Shown here piece after piece: positions 25,678 through 34,174 of a stretch of DNA of 64,000 nucleotides. The stretch lies in the NCBI GenBank assembly GCA_030682135.1, contig JAUXQT010000003.1, forward strand, positions 42,484 through 106,483, given 5' to 3'. The notes under the pieces were generated by a model, which ran no database searches, was not told the origin of the DNA, and saw nothing but the letters and a program-made list of their open reading frames with translations. A program made the position numbers and the translations under genes. Numbering within the stretch: position 1 is the first letter of the stretch; the number at the start of each line of letters is the position of its first letter. This DNA comes from Nitrospirota bacterium (GTDB taxonomy: Bacteria; Nitrospirota; Nitrospiria; Nitrospirales; Nitrospiraceae).

Positions 25678-25970
25678 GTGAACGCCGCGCAGACCTGAAA
25701 GCCCCGCTCATCCCCGAGCGGCCCAATCTCTCGAAGCTACCCCACCACCCGACCGGGAAGCCGTTGAAACAAGGCAGGTCGATGTAGCTGATTCGCCATC
25801 GGATCGCATTGTAACAACCTGGACTCAGATGCGAAACCGGGCGAGTTCTATCACTGACAACAAGGAACCCAATACGTCGAATCGATCAGACTGGGAGATC
25901 GGTGGTTGAGGACCTGATGGGAATGGACAGACGGCATGGGAAGGAAATAGCCAGGAAGAACTCCTGGCAA
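25678..25970. other. Convergent intergenic region
   Basis: 293 bp without a convincing gene. ccgctcatccccgagcgg near 25707-25724 can form a short hairpin and may end the barrel-protein transcript. Confidence 0.4.
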
Positions 25971-26402
25971 TCACCCTGGCGACACTGAACTCGTTCCGAT
26001 TGGTACCGGCAAAATTGGCTCAGCGACACAAACCTTCGTCCCATTCTCAACAAGAGCCAGGATTTCGAGAAAGTTGTATGGTTTGAGGAGATAGGCCACG
26101 GCCCCCAACCGTATGGCCTCTTCAGCAGATTCGAGACTCCCCCTCCCTGTCACCACGATGACTTTGACGGCTTGGCCACTGGCCCTCACCCGTCGAAGTA
26201 ATTCCATTCCGCTGATATCAGGGAGACCGACATCCATGATGACTAAGTCCATGGGAGATTCACCAATAATTTTCAGCGCGGCAGAGGCTGTCTCCGCCGT
26301 GTAGATCCGATAGAACGAACTGAGAATCATACAAAGAGCCTTACGAGGTCCCTCTTGATCCTCAACGATCAAAACGTTCGGCTGAGAGGCGCTTGTCGCC
26401 AT
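25971..26402 (-). CDS. Single-domain response regulator (REC only), paralogue 1
   Basis: 143 residues from the ATG at 26402, which has GGAG seven bases upstream. It is a lone receiver domain: VEDQEGPRKAL supplies the acidic pair, phospho-acceptor Asp57 is in MDVGLPD, VVTG has the conserved Thr, and LLKP the conserved Lys. No DNA-binding or enzymatic output follows, so it acts like CheY/Spo0F by protein contact or as a phosphate sink. The second copy at 34949-35344 is about 70% identical by eye. A candidate kinase is not adjacent. Confidence 0.93.
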   Translation of the reverse strand: MATSASQPNVLIVEDQEGPRKALCMILSSFYRIYTAETASAALKIIGESPMDLVIMDVGLPDISGMELLRRVRASGQAVKVIVVTGRGSLESAEEAIRLGAVAYLLKPYNFLEILALVENGTKVCVAEPILPVPIGTSSVSPG

Positions 26403-26996
26403 CACATGCTCCGTACACAATCGCTGATCCGACGCCTCATCATACCTGCACCTTACGCGTCCCACTAGGTGCATTGGCACTCTAGGTCCATTTAACCACG
26501 TAGCGATAAAGCACTATGAATGCAGCGAGGCGTTCACGGAGAGAACGACACTACCGGCGAATTTATCCTACAGGTTCCGCCAGGCTAAACAGACCGCAAC
26601 ACCTCAATACATTGAGACATTGGGCAGGAAACCTACTCAGCCGAATGGTCAGAAGACCCCTCTTTGTCATACACATTGTAGGAATCGCCCTACAGCCAAC
26701 AGAGCCCCAGGCGCAGCGACAAATCACCAGTACCGGCGCGAATCCAGCCATGCACGCCAGCGTCCTGCGATAACTACCGCCATACACTCAAACGAGTCAG
26801 TCGCCCTCCCGCGGCTGGCTCGTTGTGTATCCGGGTAACGCATAGGAGGTGTTTACCTTTTCTTCCTCCCTTCGTCTTACTGAGTGACAGGTTGATTGGT
26901 GGGGGCCGCCGGATGAGAGAGCCGGTTCCGTTCCCTCCAATAACAGCCGCGACTCACACGTACCATCCACTCTCTTGCCCAGAAGGAGCGCACATC
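26403..26996. other. Divergent intergenic region
   Basis: 594 bp between divergent genes with no convincing coding frame. An inverted repeat tgtagg-N6-cctaca lies at about 26679-26696, a possible operator or short hairpin. Promoters for both the response regulator and the DR-repeat protein are expected here. Confidence 0.4.
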
Positions 26997-27314
26997 ATGA
27001 AGAACGCTGTCTTGAAAGTCGGAACGATTGCCAGCTTGGTCATGGCCATGGCAATCCCAGCCATCGTGCCGAACATGGTATTCGCCCAGGTTGGTGATGT
27101 CCGTCAGGAAGATCGGCGAGCGGATCGGCAACAGGATCGCCAGGCGGATCGGCGGGAAGATCGTCAGGCAGATCGCCAGCAAGACCGGCAGGCTGACCGG
27201 CAGCAGGATCGCCAGATGGATCGTCAGCAAGACCGGCAGATGGACCGCCAGGCGGATCGGCAACAGGACCGGCAAGCGGATCGGCGAGCAGATCGCGGTG
27301 GGCGCGGCCGGTAA
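26997..27314 (+). CDS. Secreted polyampholyte protein with tandem Asp-Arg-x-x repeats
   Basis: 105 residues from the ATG at 26997 with AAGGAG upstream; longer in-frame starts lack a signal peptide. The signal peptide ends at VFAQ. The mature protein starts GDVRQED and then has fifteen consecutive DRxx tetrapeptides (DRQA, DRQQ, DRQM, DRRA and others), closing with GGRGR. No fold is expected other than disorder or an extended helix with i/i+4 salt bridges. The AQxGDVRQEDRxADR start is shared with the tail of 31776-32669. Function unknown. Confidence 0.82.
   Translation: MKNAVLKVGTIASLVMAMAIPAIVPNMVFAQVGDVRQEDRRADRQQDRQADRREDRQADRQQDRQADRQQDRQMDRQQDRQMDRQADRQQDRQADRRADRGGRGR
27112..27290 (+). 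repeat. 12-bp coding tandem repeat (DRxx units)
   Basis: Fifteen units of the form ga(t/c)cg(g/c/t)cag... with third-base variation, so selection on the protein is likely. Length variation between strains by slippage is expected. Confidence 0.8.
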
Positions 27315-27333
27315 TTTTGTTCGCACAAACGGC

Positions 27334-27367
27334 AAGAGGGGCTCACGACAGGTACCGTGAGCCCCTC
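27334..27367. terminator. Bidirectional hairpin between convergent genes
   Basis: A perfect 13 bp stem (agaggggctcacg / cgtgagcccctct) with an 8-base loop, 19 bp after the stop of the DR-repeat protein and 28 bp before the end of the convergent gene. Confidence 0.8.
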
Positions 27368-27395
27368 TCTTCATGTGGATCAGACCGAGGTGTGC

Positions 27396-27719
27396 CTACT
27401 GATGCCTCTTACCTTGGCGGTCGTGCTTCTCACGGGCAATATGGCGCGAGGCCCGATCCTGCGCATGGTCGATTCTAGCCCGCTCTCGCTTGGTGACCGT
27501 CCCATCTGACTTCGCCTTGTCTTCCATCTTGTTGATGTGTTCCTGCTGCTTGTTCAGCCGATTGGCTTCGCGCTCGTTCAACTGGCCACTGGCAATCCCT
27601 TGATCGATCCGCTTCTCCTGATTTGTCTGTCGCTGGTCGATCACGGGCCCGTCTGCCTGGGCATAGGCCATACTCATGGTCAAGATGACTGCGCTGACGG
27701 CGAGCAATATCTGCTTCAT
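27396..27719 (-). CDS. Small secreted basic helical protein
   Basis: 107 residues with GAGGA just upstream. The signal peptide ends at AYAQ. The mature part has QRQTNQEKRIDQGI, SGQLNEREANRL and a KSDGTVTKRERARI segment that resembles a degenerate calcium-loop/EF-hand helix pair; it is highly charged and helical. Similar short periplasmic proteins are common in Proteobacteria as hypotheticals. The role may be periplasmic binding or stress buffering, but this is a guess. Confidence 0.8.
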   Translation of the reverse strand: MKQILLAVSAVILTMSMAYAQADGPVIDQRQTNQEKRIDQGIASGQLNEREANRLNKQQEHINKMEDKAKSDGTVTKRERARIDHAQDRASRHIAREKHDRQGKRHQ

Positions 27720-27872
27720 GTCTTCCTCCTCATTTAGGTAACGAGTGAGCCCCTGACTGCAGCAACGCGCACATCAACTGTGCGTTGACGACAGGATTCA
27801 ACCACTTGCTAGCAGCACCCCTTCTACCAAGACCTATCGGTTTCGTCCAAGGGTTTGTCCTTTTATTCAATG

Positions 27873-27903
27873 AAAAAGGGCTGCCCTCTCACGAAGGCAG
27901 CCC
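27873..27903 (-). terminator. Rho-independent terminator of the ECF sigma operon
   Basis: On the minus strand gggctgcc/ggcagccc with a 10-base loop is followed by a run of five T. It lies 25 bp beyond the end of the last gene (27929), so the sigma operon probably ends here. Confidence 0.85.
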
Positions 27904-27928
27904 TGACAACGACTCTGACTCGGTCGAT

Positions 27929-28780
27929 CTAGCGATCTCGGCCTCCGTGGCCGCCCCCCCCGCTGCGATCAGGTCGGATGCCACGATCAGAGCCTCCGCT
28001 GCGGTCACCGCCACTGCCGCTTCGATCGGAACTCCCGCTACGATCACCGCGGTCGCCGCTGCCGGATCCGCTGCGATCCTCCCGAAACAACCGGTCTCCT
28101 CGCTCTCCACGGCTCACCTGTTCGCGAAGGGCCTGCAGACTCGCACGGCCATCATGAAACTCAGCTCCACGGCGCTTCACTTCCCGGCTCAGATCGAGCA
28201 ACTCAGATGATCGGTAACCCTGGCGAAGACCTTCGCCAACCAGCGTTGTCCCATCCTTTGATGAAATTCGACCTTCTTTCATCACCGCCAGGCTCTTGGC
28301 CCCTGCGGCCAAGGTCTCCTGCGTGACTTTCTGTTTACCATCCTGGGAAACACGTGCAAGCTCCCGCACTTCGTCCGAAGAGGCGCCACGGGAAAACGCA
28401 TCGGCCATCATTTCGATAGCCCGCTGGCGATTGCCTTCCGCCACACCGCGCGTCCCTACTTCGCGAAGGACTTCTTGCGCCGACTCAAAATGGGTCACGA
28501 GCTGACGCAGGACCGGATCGATCCGCTTCGGCTCCACGCCCTTCGCCAGACCTTCCTTCACTTTATTGGCCAAGGGCTCCGTCGGTAAACCCTTTTCTCC
28601 CGCTTTCGCCACATGGTCCAGCAACTGATTGACCTCTTCGGCCGAATAGCCTTGGGCCGAACGAAGCCGGTCGATCTCCTCGCGATCTTGGACCGACAGG
28701 GTTTCTGCCTGAACGGCCGCGACCGGCAGCCAGAGCGCTGCGATGATCAGCCACATGTGTATATTTGTTTGTATACGCAT
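27929..28780 (-). CDS. Secreted helical protein with disordered Asp-Arg-Ser-Gly tail
   Basis: 283 residues from the ATG at 28780, with TAAGG just upstream and only four bases after the previous stop. A signal peptide (ending VQAE) is followed by about 180 residues of regular helices (SAEEVNQLLDHV, EVLREVG, DEVRELARV, SSELLDLSREV), then a tail of about 60 residues of DRSGSG/DRGD repeats. The ordered part has a repeat-like pattern but no family I can name. It is the last gene of the sigma/anti-sigma operon and is probably controlled by that sigma factor. Confidence 0.85.
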   Translation of the reverse strand: MRIQTNIHMWLIIAALWLPVAAVQAETLSVQDREEIDRLRSAQGYSAEEVNQLLDHVAKAGEKGLPTEPLANKVKEGLAKGVEPKRIDPVLRQLVTHFESAQEVLREVGTRGVAEGNRQRAIEMMADAFSRGASSDEVRELARVSQDGKQKVTQETLAAGAKSLAVMKEGRISSKDGTTLVGEGLRQGYRSSELLDLSREVKRRGAEFHDGRASLQALREQVSRGERGDRLFREDRSGSGSGDRGDRSGSSDRSGSGGDRSGGSDRGIRPDRSGGGGHGGRDR

Positions 28781-28784
28781 CGCC

Positions 28785-29144
28785 TTACCGCACCACGACC
28801 ACACCGTTCGTACGCCCAAACCCATCGGTCACAAAATCTTCTGCCATCGGCGGAGTCACCCATCGGGTGCCATTCACGAGATAGATGAAGGTATATTCCC
28901 CTTCGTTCAACGGCACCTCTACTGACCAGAGGCCGCTCCGATCGACCGCCTTCATCGGCGTGGCCCCTTTGCTCCAGTTGTTAAACGAGCCCATGACGAA
29001 CACCTCTGTGGCATCCGGTGCCAGGAGCGTAAATCGCACGCCCCCTGACACCCGCTTCGGCAACTCGAGCTTCATCGTCTGTGCGCAGGCCGCTAGCCCA
29101 ACGAGCAGCAGCGCGATCAACAGTCTCGACACCATCTTGTCCAT
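28785..29144 (-). CDS. Lipoprotein with CBM48-like (AMPK glycogen-binding/isoamylase N-terminal) domain
   Basis: 119 residues from the ATG at 29144 (ATG at 29135 also possible). The lipobox is LAAC. The mature part is a single early-set domain: VRFTLLAP, EVFVMGSFNNWS, LWSVEVPL, GEYTFIYLVNG, and W(V)TPP, the classic glucan-binding plan of AMPK/CBM48 modules. It is homologous to the C-terminal domain of the adjacent anti-sigma factor. It probably binds an alpha-glucan or serves as a sensor or ligand partner of the anti-sigma factor (inference). Repeat B lies between the two genes. Confidence 0.85.
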   Translation of the reverse strand: MDKMVSRLLIALLLVGLAACAQTMKLELPKRVSGGVRFTLLAPDATEVFVMGSFNNWSKGATPMKAVDRSGLWSVEVPLNEGEYTFIYLVNGTRWVTPPMAEDFVTDGFGRTNGVVVVR

Positions 29145-29277
29145 GCGCGTGAGCGTACTCAACTGCGCGGCTCGATGCAAGGAAGTCGATATGAGGATTC
29201 GCAGGCTGCAAAAAAACCAAAACGCTCAATTCACAATGCTGTCTCCGCACATCTATCCTCATGGCTGAACAGGCCAT

Positions 29278-29397
29278 AGGATGCTCAAAAAGTCCGTCCA
29301 GCAAGGCAGCAGCAAACGAAGAGGCGAGGCGTACGCTTCGGTACGTTGAGCCTCTGAGCGCGGCGAGAACGCCGCTGGCGGACTTTTTCAGCATCCT
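29278..29397. repeat. Palindromic repeat family, copy B
   Basis: 120 bp. The outer stem aggatgctcaaaaagtccg pairs with its near-inverse cggactttttcagcatcct; the inner stem is agaggc/gcctct and the apex ggcgtacg/ggtacg. It begins two bases after the TAA of the anti-sigma gene (minus strand) and separates it from the next gene of the operon. Confidence 0.88.
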
Positions 29398-29398
29398 G

Positions 29399-30085
29399 TT
29401 AGATACTGACATCGAGCACCGCATTCTGCGCTCCAAATCCATCGCCTGCTCCCTCTGCGGCCAGGGGGTCGGCAATCCATTGTTTGCCATCGATCACAAA
29501 CATGTACTGATACCGTCCCGGCTTCAGCGGGATCGTCGCAGTCCACAGGCCGCCCTCGGATCGCTCCAGCTGCGTCTGCCCGGGATTCCAGCCGTTGAAA
29601 TCGCCTGCAACCGAGACCGACTGAGCCCCTGGCTGAAGCAATACAAGCCGCACAAACACGGTGCTCTCTTGCCCCGGTACAAATGACGCCTGCTGCGCCT
29701 GCCCCCCGGCAACCGACATCGGCACCTCCACAATCCGTTCCGGCCCAATGCGCAGCAACCCCACGACCGCCACCACCGCCACGCAAGCCGCCGCCATCGC
29801 ACCAACCAGATTCCATTCCAATGTCCGCGGCAGCGTGGCGGCCGCGCGGAGTCGATCCCAAAGGCTAACGGACTCCGGCGCGATCCTGGCCTGCACCTGT
29901 GCCAGGAATCTCGCCGATGGCGCGACACGGGGCAACTGCGCTGCCTGAGTCACCACAAGTTCAAGATTCAGCCAGCGTCGACGCAACGACTGATCGGTGT
30001 CCATCGCCTGCAGAAACGTCACCCGCTCCTCCGGCGTCAGATCGTCGTCGAGAAAGCGTTGGATCATGAGCTCTTGTTCTTGCAT
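29399..30085 (-). CDS. Anti-sigma factor with extracytoplasmic CBM48-like domain
   Basis: 228 residues, GAGG before the ATG, two bases after the sigma gene stop. The N-terminus (about 1-75; RFLDDDLTPEERVTF) is typical of anti-sigma domains but lacks the His-Cys-Cys zinc motif. One membrane segment lies at about 92-112, then a short linker and a CBM48-like domain (about 145-226; SVSVAGDFNGWNPG, LWTATIPLKPGRYQYMFVIDG). The plan suggests a transmembrane switch that holds the sigma factor and senses a glucan or envelope glycan outside. That signal is inferred from the domain, not shown. Confidence 0.88.
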   Translation of the reverse strand: MQEQELMIQRFLDDDLTPEERVTFLQAMDTDQSLRRRWLNLELVVTQAAQLPRVAPSARFLAQVQARIAPESVSLWDRLRAAATLPRTLEWNLVGAMAAACVAVVAVVGLLRIGPERIVEVPMSVAGGQAQQASFVPGQESTVFVRLVLLQPGAQSVSVAGDFNGWNPGQTQLERSEGGLWTATIPLKPGRYQYMFVIDGKQWIADPLAAEGAGDGFGAQNAVLDVSI

Positions 30086-30087
30086 CG

Positions 30088-30666
30088 TTACGCCTCTTTG
30101 AATGCCGCCAGCTCTCGACTCAATTGCACCCGGCCCTTATACACTCGCATCTTCAACGTATCGCCATTCACCCCGAGAATCTCCTGCATCTCTTCGTAAC
30201 TCAACCCTTCGACATGCTTCAGGACAAAGGCTTCTCGATAGAGGGGCGGCAATCGCTGAATCGCCCGATCCAATTCGACCGCAACTTGCTGCTGAGACAA
30301 GAGGCGTTCCGGGGTCCGCTCCTCTACCACTCGATCGTCGAGCACGTCTTCGATCTCAACATCTTGGAGCCCCTGTCCTGGCCGTTTGACTCTGAGCCAA
30401 TCCTTGCACTTGTTGGCCGCGATCCGGTAGAGCCAGGTGGAAAACTTCGACTCGGCCCTGAACTTCGGCAACGCCTTGAAGGCCGCCACAAACGTCTCCT
30501 GAGCCAGATCCTCCGCCTCCGTCCGATCCCCCACCATGCGGTACGCCAGATTCACAATCACCGTCGCATACCGTTCGACTAACTGGCCGAACGCATCCTG
30601 GTCCTGCTTGAGGCAGCGAGCAACCAGCTTGGCCTCTTCGGCGGCCATTCGAGGGTCTAGCTCCAT
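30088..30666 (-). CDS. ECF-family RNA polymerase sigma factor
   Basis: 192 residues from the ATG at 30666; a TTG two codons earlier is possible. Region 2 has FGQLVERYATVIVNLAYRMVG, DLAQETFVAAFKAL and FSTWLYRIAANKCKDWLR; region 4 has LPPLYREAFVLKHVEGLSYEEM and a helix-turn-helix ending LKMRVYKGR. It heads a minus-strand operon with its anti-sigma factor, a CBM48-like lipoprotein and a secreted protein. About 100 bp upstream separate it from the outer-membrane gene. It probably autoregulates and drives this operon. Confidence 0.94.
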   Translation of the reverse strand: MELDPRMAAEEAKLVARCLKQDQDAFGQLVERYATVIVNLAYRMVGDRTEAEDLAQETFVAAFKALPKFRAESKFSTWLYRIAANKCKDWLRVKRPGQGLQDVEIEDVLDDRVVEERTPERLLSQQQVAVELDRAIQRLPPLYREAFVLKHVEGLSYEEMQEILGVNGDTLKMRVYKGRVQLSRELAAFKEA

Positions 30667-30769
30667 CGCCAAACTCTCTCACCAGGGACGGCCGCTGCCG
30701 CATACTCTATTCTGCCTTCCTGATCCATTAGACGAGCCGCCGAGGTGAAGGTAAATGCCTACAAAGTGG

Positions 30770-31663
30770 TTAGAAGCGGTAGCTAGCTCCGATTGAAAAG
30801 GCTTGATCCGGAGCCCCATTGGACACGCCGAGCGTCACACCAGCATTTACCCGCCAGGCTGCCGAAGCGGTATAGTTCACGGCGAAAAAGACATCACGGG
30901 CATTGACGAACCCAGGGACAATGGCCCGGTACTCTTCGAAATACACGCTCGCCAAGAGATCTTTCGTGAAGTAGTAACCAGCCCCGACGTCGTACCAATA
31001 TTGATTCTGGAAGTTCAGCCCATCGGGATCCCCGATGATGTTGTAACCCCCATCTAAAAATGCGATCCAGCTGTTTCCCAACATTTTGGACATCTCGATG
31101 CCTGCCCCATAGTCCAACTCGCCGGTTCCAAGGCCCTGGCTGGCACTCGCCGTCGGCATCTTCACCCGTCCCGTTACCGCGATAAGCGGCAGGTAGTCCT
31201 TTTCTTCGACCAGGTAGTAACGGCCCTTCAGGATGATGTCGCCAAGTCCAGATGTCGTTGTTTTTTGTCCAGCCGTTCGGCCAGTCAAGCAGGAGGGCTT
31301 GTCTTCACCCGGCTCGCAACTGGTTGATCCTGAACCGCTATTGCCTCCATGATTATCTTGCACGACCGTAGGACTTCCACCTACCAAGGTTGACCGTCCA
31401 TCACTCGTCGCGGTTACAAATGGGATAACCAAGGTCACGTCGCCGTCTTTAAACATTCTCCGAATCGATAGGGGCGCATAAAAAAATGTGCTGGTCGTAC
31501 CAGTCCCGAAATTTCCGCTGCTATAGCTCGGGGTAAACCCAAGCTGCCAATTCCGGTCTGGCGAAGGCGGCCCTTGATCGGTCTTATCCGCCGCAAAGCC
31601 CTCCGTGATCCAGAGCCCCATACACATGACGACACCGAGAAGCATCCCTACTCGCTTCAACAT
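30770..31663 (-). CDS. Outer-membrane beta-barrel of the phenol-degradation MetA type, paralogue 2
   Basis: 297 residues from the ATG at 31663, with AAGGGG upstream. A signal peptide is followed by strands with GLGDIILKGRYYLVEE, VTGRVKMPTA and LDGGYNIIG, and a C-terminal YRF. It is the paralogue of 24742-25677 and adds a Gly/Ser loop of about 30 residues containing a Cys pair (SCEPGEDKPSC). Channel or receptor role is likely; the ligand is unknown. Confidence 0.88.
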   Translation of the reverse strand: MLKRVGMLLGVVMCMGLWITEGFAADKTDQGPPSPDRNWQLGFTPSYSSGNFGTGTTSTFFYAPLSIRRMFKDGDVTLVIPFVTATSDGRSTLVGGSPTVVQDNHGGNSGSGSTSCEPGEDKPSCLTGRTAGQKTTTSGLGDIILKGRYYLVEEKDYLPLIAVTGRVKMPTASASQGLGTGELDYGAGIEMSKMLGNSWIAFLDGGYNIIGDPDGLNFQNQYWYDVGAGYYFTKDLLASVYFEEYRAIVPGFVNARDVFFAVNYTASAAWRVNAGVTLGVSNGAPDQAFSIGASYRF

Positions 31664-31716
31664 GATAACCCCTTCATTTTTCCCTGTTCGACACCAACAA
31701 TAGGCTTCATAACACA

Positions 31717-31745
31717 GCGGCGCCGGGCAAGTCTCCCGACGCCGC
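31717..31745 (-). terminator. GC-rich hairpin behind the disordered secreted protein gene
   Basis: gcggcgccggg pairs with cccgacgccgc with one mismatch, between the end of 31776-32669 and the next gene. No T-run follows. Confidence 0.45.
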
Positions 31746-31775
31746 CGTCTCGCCGCACCCGACAACGAGGTCGAG

Positions 31776-32669
31776 CTAGTTGCGCCCGGCTCGCTCCGGC
31801 TTTTCCGGCCGCTCAGGTCTCTGTGGCCGTTCTGGTCGCTCTGGCCGCTGCGAGCGCTCAACCCGTTCGGGGCGATTTGAGCGGTCCATTTGGACAGACC
31901 GTGCATTGTCTCGCCCTTCCCGACCCTGCTCGCCCGCCACTTGATCTGCCCGGTCAAGTCCCCGCACCTCGCCACCCCTGTTGGCTCGCCGGTCCTCATG
32001 TCGATCGGCCTGACGGTCCTCCTGACGGACATCGCCGGCTTGAGCCATCCGTACATCGTCGCGTCCGCCGCGACCAGACCCACTGTTGACCGATCCGGAT
32101 CCGCTGTTCCCTGAACCGGGTCCGCTATTATCGTCCCCTCCATGGCCACCACGGCCCTCGGCCCGATTGCCGCCACGATCGTTGCCTCCTTCGAGACGGA
32201 ATCGATCGAATTGGGCCCTGAGATTCTGTCGTTCTGGTTCCGTCAATTGCGATTGATCGATACCTTCAATCCTCGCCCGCAACTGCCCCTCTTCCCGGCC
32301 GATCCTCGCACGAAAGTCGTGACTACGAAAGGTGACGTTTCGCTCTGCCCCGTTCGAGGACGGCACAACCGCCGATACTTGCCTGAGCAGATTCTTATTG
32401 GGATCGCCGTTCAAAAACAACGCCCGCTGCTCCGCTTCCGTCAGAGACACATTGCGGAACTGAACCTCCTGCACTCCCGGCCTGGCGAACTGGGTTTGAA
32501 TCGTCTGCTTCAATGCCTCGATATCCACCGTGCCGCTCGCCGTCCTCGGCAAAGCCCCCACCATCTCGACTTGCCCGTTTTGAACCGGAGGCGCTGTCTG
32601 CGCCCACACCGGAGTTGCCGCCAGCACCAGCACACTCACACCCCAGACTGTCATCGCATTGTGTCTCAC
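31776..32669 (-). CDS. Secreted protein with disordered charged C-terminus
   Basis: 297 residues from a GTG at 32669, preceded by GGGAGG. After the signal peptide (ending VWAQ) an ordered region of about 110 residues contains FARPGVQEVQFRNVSLTEAE, EQRALFLNG and ARIEGIDQSQLT. The rest is low complexity: Gly/Ser/Asn, then GDVRQEDRQADRHEDRRANR, then RPERPERPQ units. These two modules match the start of the protein at 26997-27314 and the end of that at 24355-24648. It sits behind the DUF5666 lipoprotein with 24 bp spacing. Confidence 0.85.
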   Translation of the reverse strand: MRHNAMTVWGVSVLVLAATPVWAQTAPPVQNGQVEMVGALPRTASGTVDIEALKQTIQTQFARPGVQEVQFRNVSLTEAEQRALFLNGDPNKNLLRQVSAVVPSSNGAERNVTFRSHDFRARIGREEGQLRARIEGIDQSQLTEPERQNLRAQFDRFRLEGGNDRGGNRAEGRGGHGGDDNSGPGSGNSGSGSVNSGSGRGGRDDVRMAQAGDVRQEDRQADRHEDRRANRGGEVRGLDRADQVAGEQGREGRDNARSVQMDRSNRPERVERSQRPERPERPQRPERPEKPERAGRN

Positions 32670-32693
32670 GATCGTCCTCCCCTGTTGCCCTTG

Positions 32694-34145
32694 TTAGCCC
32701 TCCAGTTCAGCTTCGCGCCACGTCACGACCCCGCCGTTCAGCCGACCCTTCATCTTCACGAGCGTGCCGACATTCACTGCGTTGAAAAAAGCCGCCCGGC
32801 CGATCGGCTGATCGTTCAAGCCTTGGAAATCGTCGTTGTTCAACGCCGACGTGTTCATGGCCACGCCCAAGATCGTCAAATTCGGATTCGACACAGCCTG
32901 CACCGGCCCTTGAAGATCCACCTCGTCGCTAGCCGACCGCTGCTCGACACGCGTCGCAATCACCGAATTGCCGGCTCCCGCACGCCCGCGCACCCGCACA
33001 TGATCCCCGATCGACAGATCGTTCAGCCCCGTGATCGTATTCCCGCCGTTCGCGTTGAACTCAGTCTGGCTATTCACATTGACCGTCACGCCGGAAAGCC
33101 CCGTAATCGTAAATGTCCTCGCCGCCAGATTGACCGCGGCCACATTACCTTCCAGCTTCACGCCAGCATGGAACTTCACATGTTTCGCCGTCAATATCCC
33201 ATTGGCCAACCGGCCTTCGGCGGAAAGTTTCGCCCCCACGACGATTTCATCGACCGTCCCGCCGCGAAATTCCGTATTCGCCGTTGTCTGCACATGGGTG
33301 TTCCCGATGAAGAAGTCGCCGAGCCCGAGCACCTGTGTGACGAACCCTTCCACTTCAAACTCGTCCGCCTGCTGCACGCCCTGATTCTCCGGCTCGACCT
33401 TGGAAGCCGTGAGGGTGGTCGTCGTCGAATTGAAGCTGCTGGAGCCTGCTCCCTTCGCCTCCACCAACAACCCGTTCCAGGCATTGCCGGCTGGACTCGG
33501 CATATCGTTGATGAGCGCCGTCGCGTAGCTCACAGTCAGATTGCCGATCTGCAAGGTCTTCGCTCCGTCATTGTGATTCTTGACAAACCCGCGCACCTCC
33601 GGCGTGACAAGCCCGGCCGGTTTCTTCTCGATGAAGGTCGCCTGAATCACCCCATCCAGCCGGACATGCCCGTTCACTTCGACGACATCCGTCCCAGCCA
33701 CGAGATTCGCAATACTTTGACCCGCAATATTGTTATCGATGATCGTCGTGTTATCGACCAACACGGTCTGCCCCATCACCACCAGACTGAGACCATCTGC
33801 TGCGACCGACTGCACCAACCCCTCGACCGCATCGTGCTGGCGAACCACACCGGCCGACCGCTGACCGCCGCTCATTGAGCCGGTCACCACCGCTGTCATG
33901 CCAAGCTTGAGATCGCCCTGGCTGCCCGACTGACCGTCGACGACGAAGGCCGCGCTGTTCGTCTCAAACCGTTTCCCGTTCACGAACACGCTACCGAAGC
34001 CGGTGATCGTGCCTGAGGCGGACGCAGTCCCGCTCGAAGCTCCGACACCGGAGGAGGCCCCATCCCCTCCGCTACCGCACCCGCCCAACAGCCCGACGAT
34101 CCCGATGGCGCCGAGCACTTTGAAGACAATAGATGACTGTCGCAT
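32694..34145 (-). CDS. DUF5666-type lipoprotein
   Basis: 483 residues, AGGAG eight bases before the ATG. The lipobox is LLGGC. After a Gly/Ser linker the protein is a series of about five to six short beta-barrel-like modules of 65-75 residues with GTI(T)GFGSVFVNGKRFET, VEGLVQSV, VEVNGHV, VRGFVKN, VEGFVTQV and VRVRGRAG, the style of DUF5666 repeats. Function in this family is not established to me; probably a surface or periplasmic binding protein. It lies in a minus-strand run with lipoprotein 34175-34615 and secreted protein 31776-32669. Confidence 0.85.
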   Translation of the reverse strand: MRQSSIVFKVLGAIGIVGLLGGCGSGGDGASSGVGASSGTASASGTITGFGSVFVNGKRFETNSAAFVVDGQSGSQGDLKLGMTAVVTGSMSGGQRSAGVVRQHDAVEGLVQSVAADGLSLVVMGQTVLVDNTTIIDNNIAGQSIANLVAGTDVVEVNGHVRLDGVIQATFIEKKPAGLVTPEVRGFVKNHNDGAKTLQIGNLTVSYATALINDMPSPAGNAWNGLLVEAKGAGSSSFNSTTTTLTASKVEPENQGVQQADEFEVEGFVTQVLGLGDFFIGNTHVQTTANTEFRGGTVDEIVVGAKLSAEGRLANGILTAKHVKFHAGVKLEGNVAAVNLAARTFTITGLSGVTVNVNSQTEFNANGGNTITGLNDLSIGDHVRVRGRAGAGNSVIATRVEQRSASDEVDLQGPVQAVSNPNLTILGVAMNTSALNNDDFQGLNDQPIGRAAFFNAVNVGTLVKMKGRLNGGVVTWREAELEG

Positions 34146-34174
34146 GGCTGTACTCCTGGCTAGATAATTGAACC

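Noticed and set aside
26823..26996. Longer start of the DR-repeat protein
   Set aside because: It would destroy the signal peptide, and AAGGAG sits just before the ATG at 26997.
27112..27290. Tandem array considered as CRISPR
   Set aside because: Units are 12 bp, contiguous, coding, without spacers.
32142..33878. A 578-codon open frame on the plus strand
   Set aside because: It runs antisense to two minus-strand genes with signal peptide and lipobox (31776-32669, 32694-34145) and good ribosome sites; its product is Arg/His/Pro-rich without domains.
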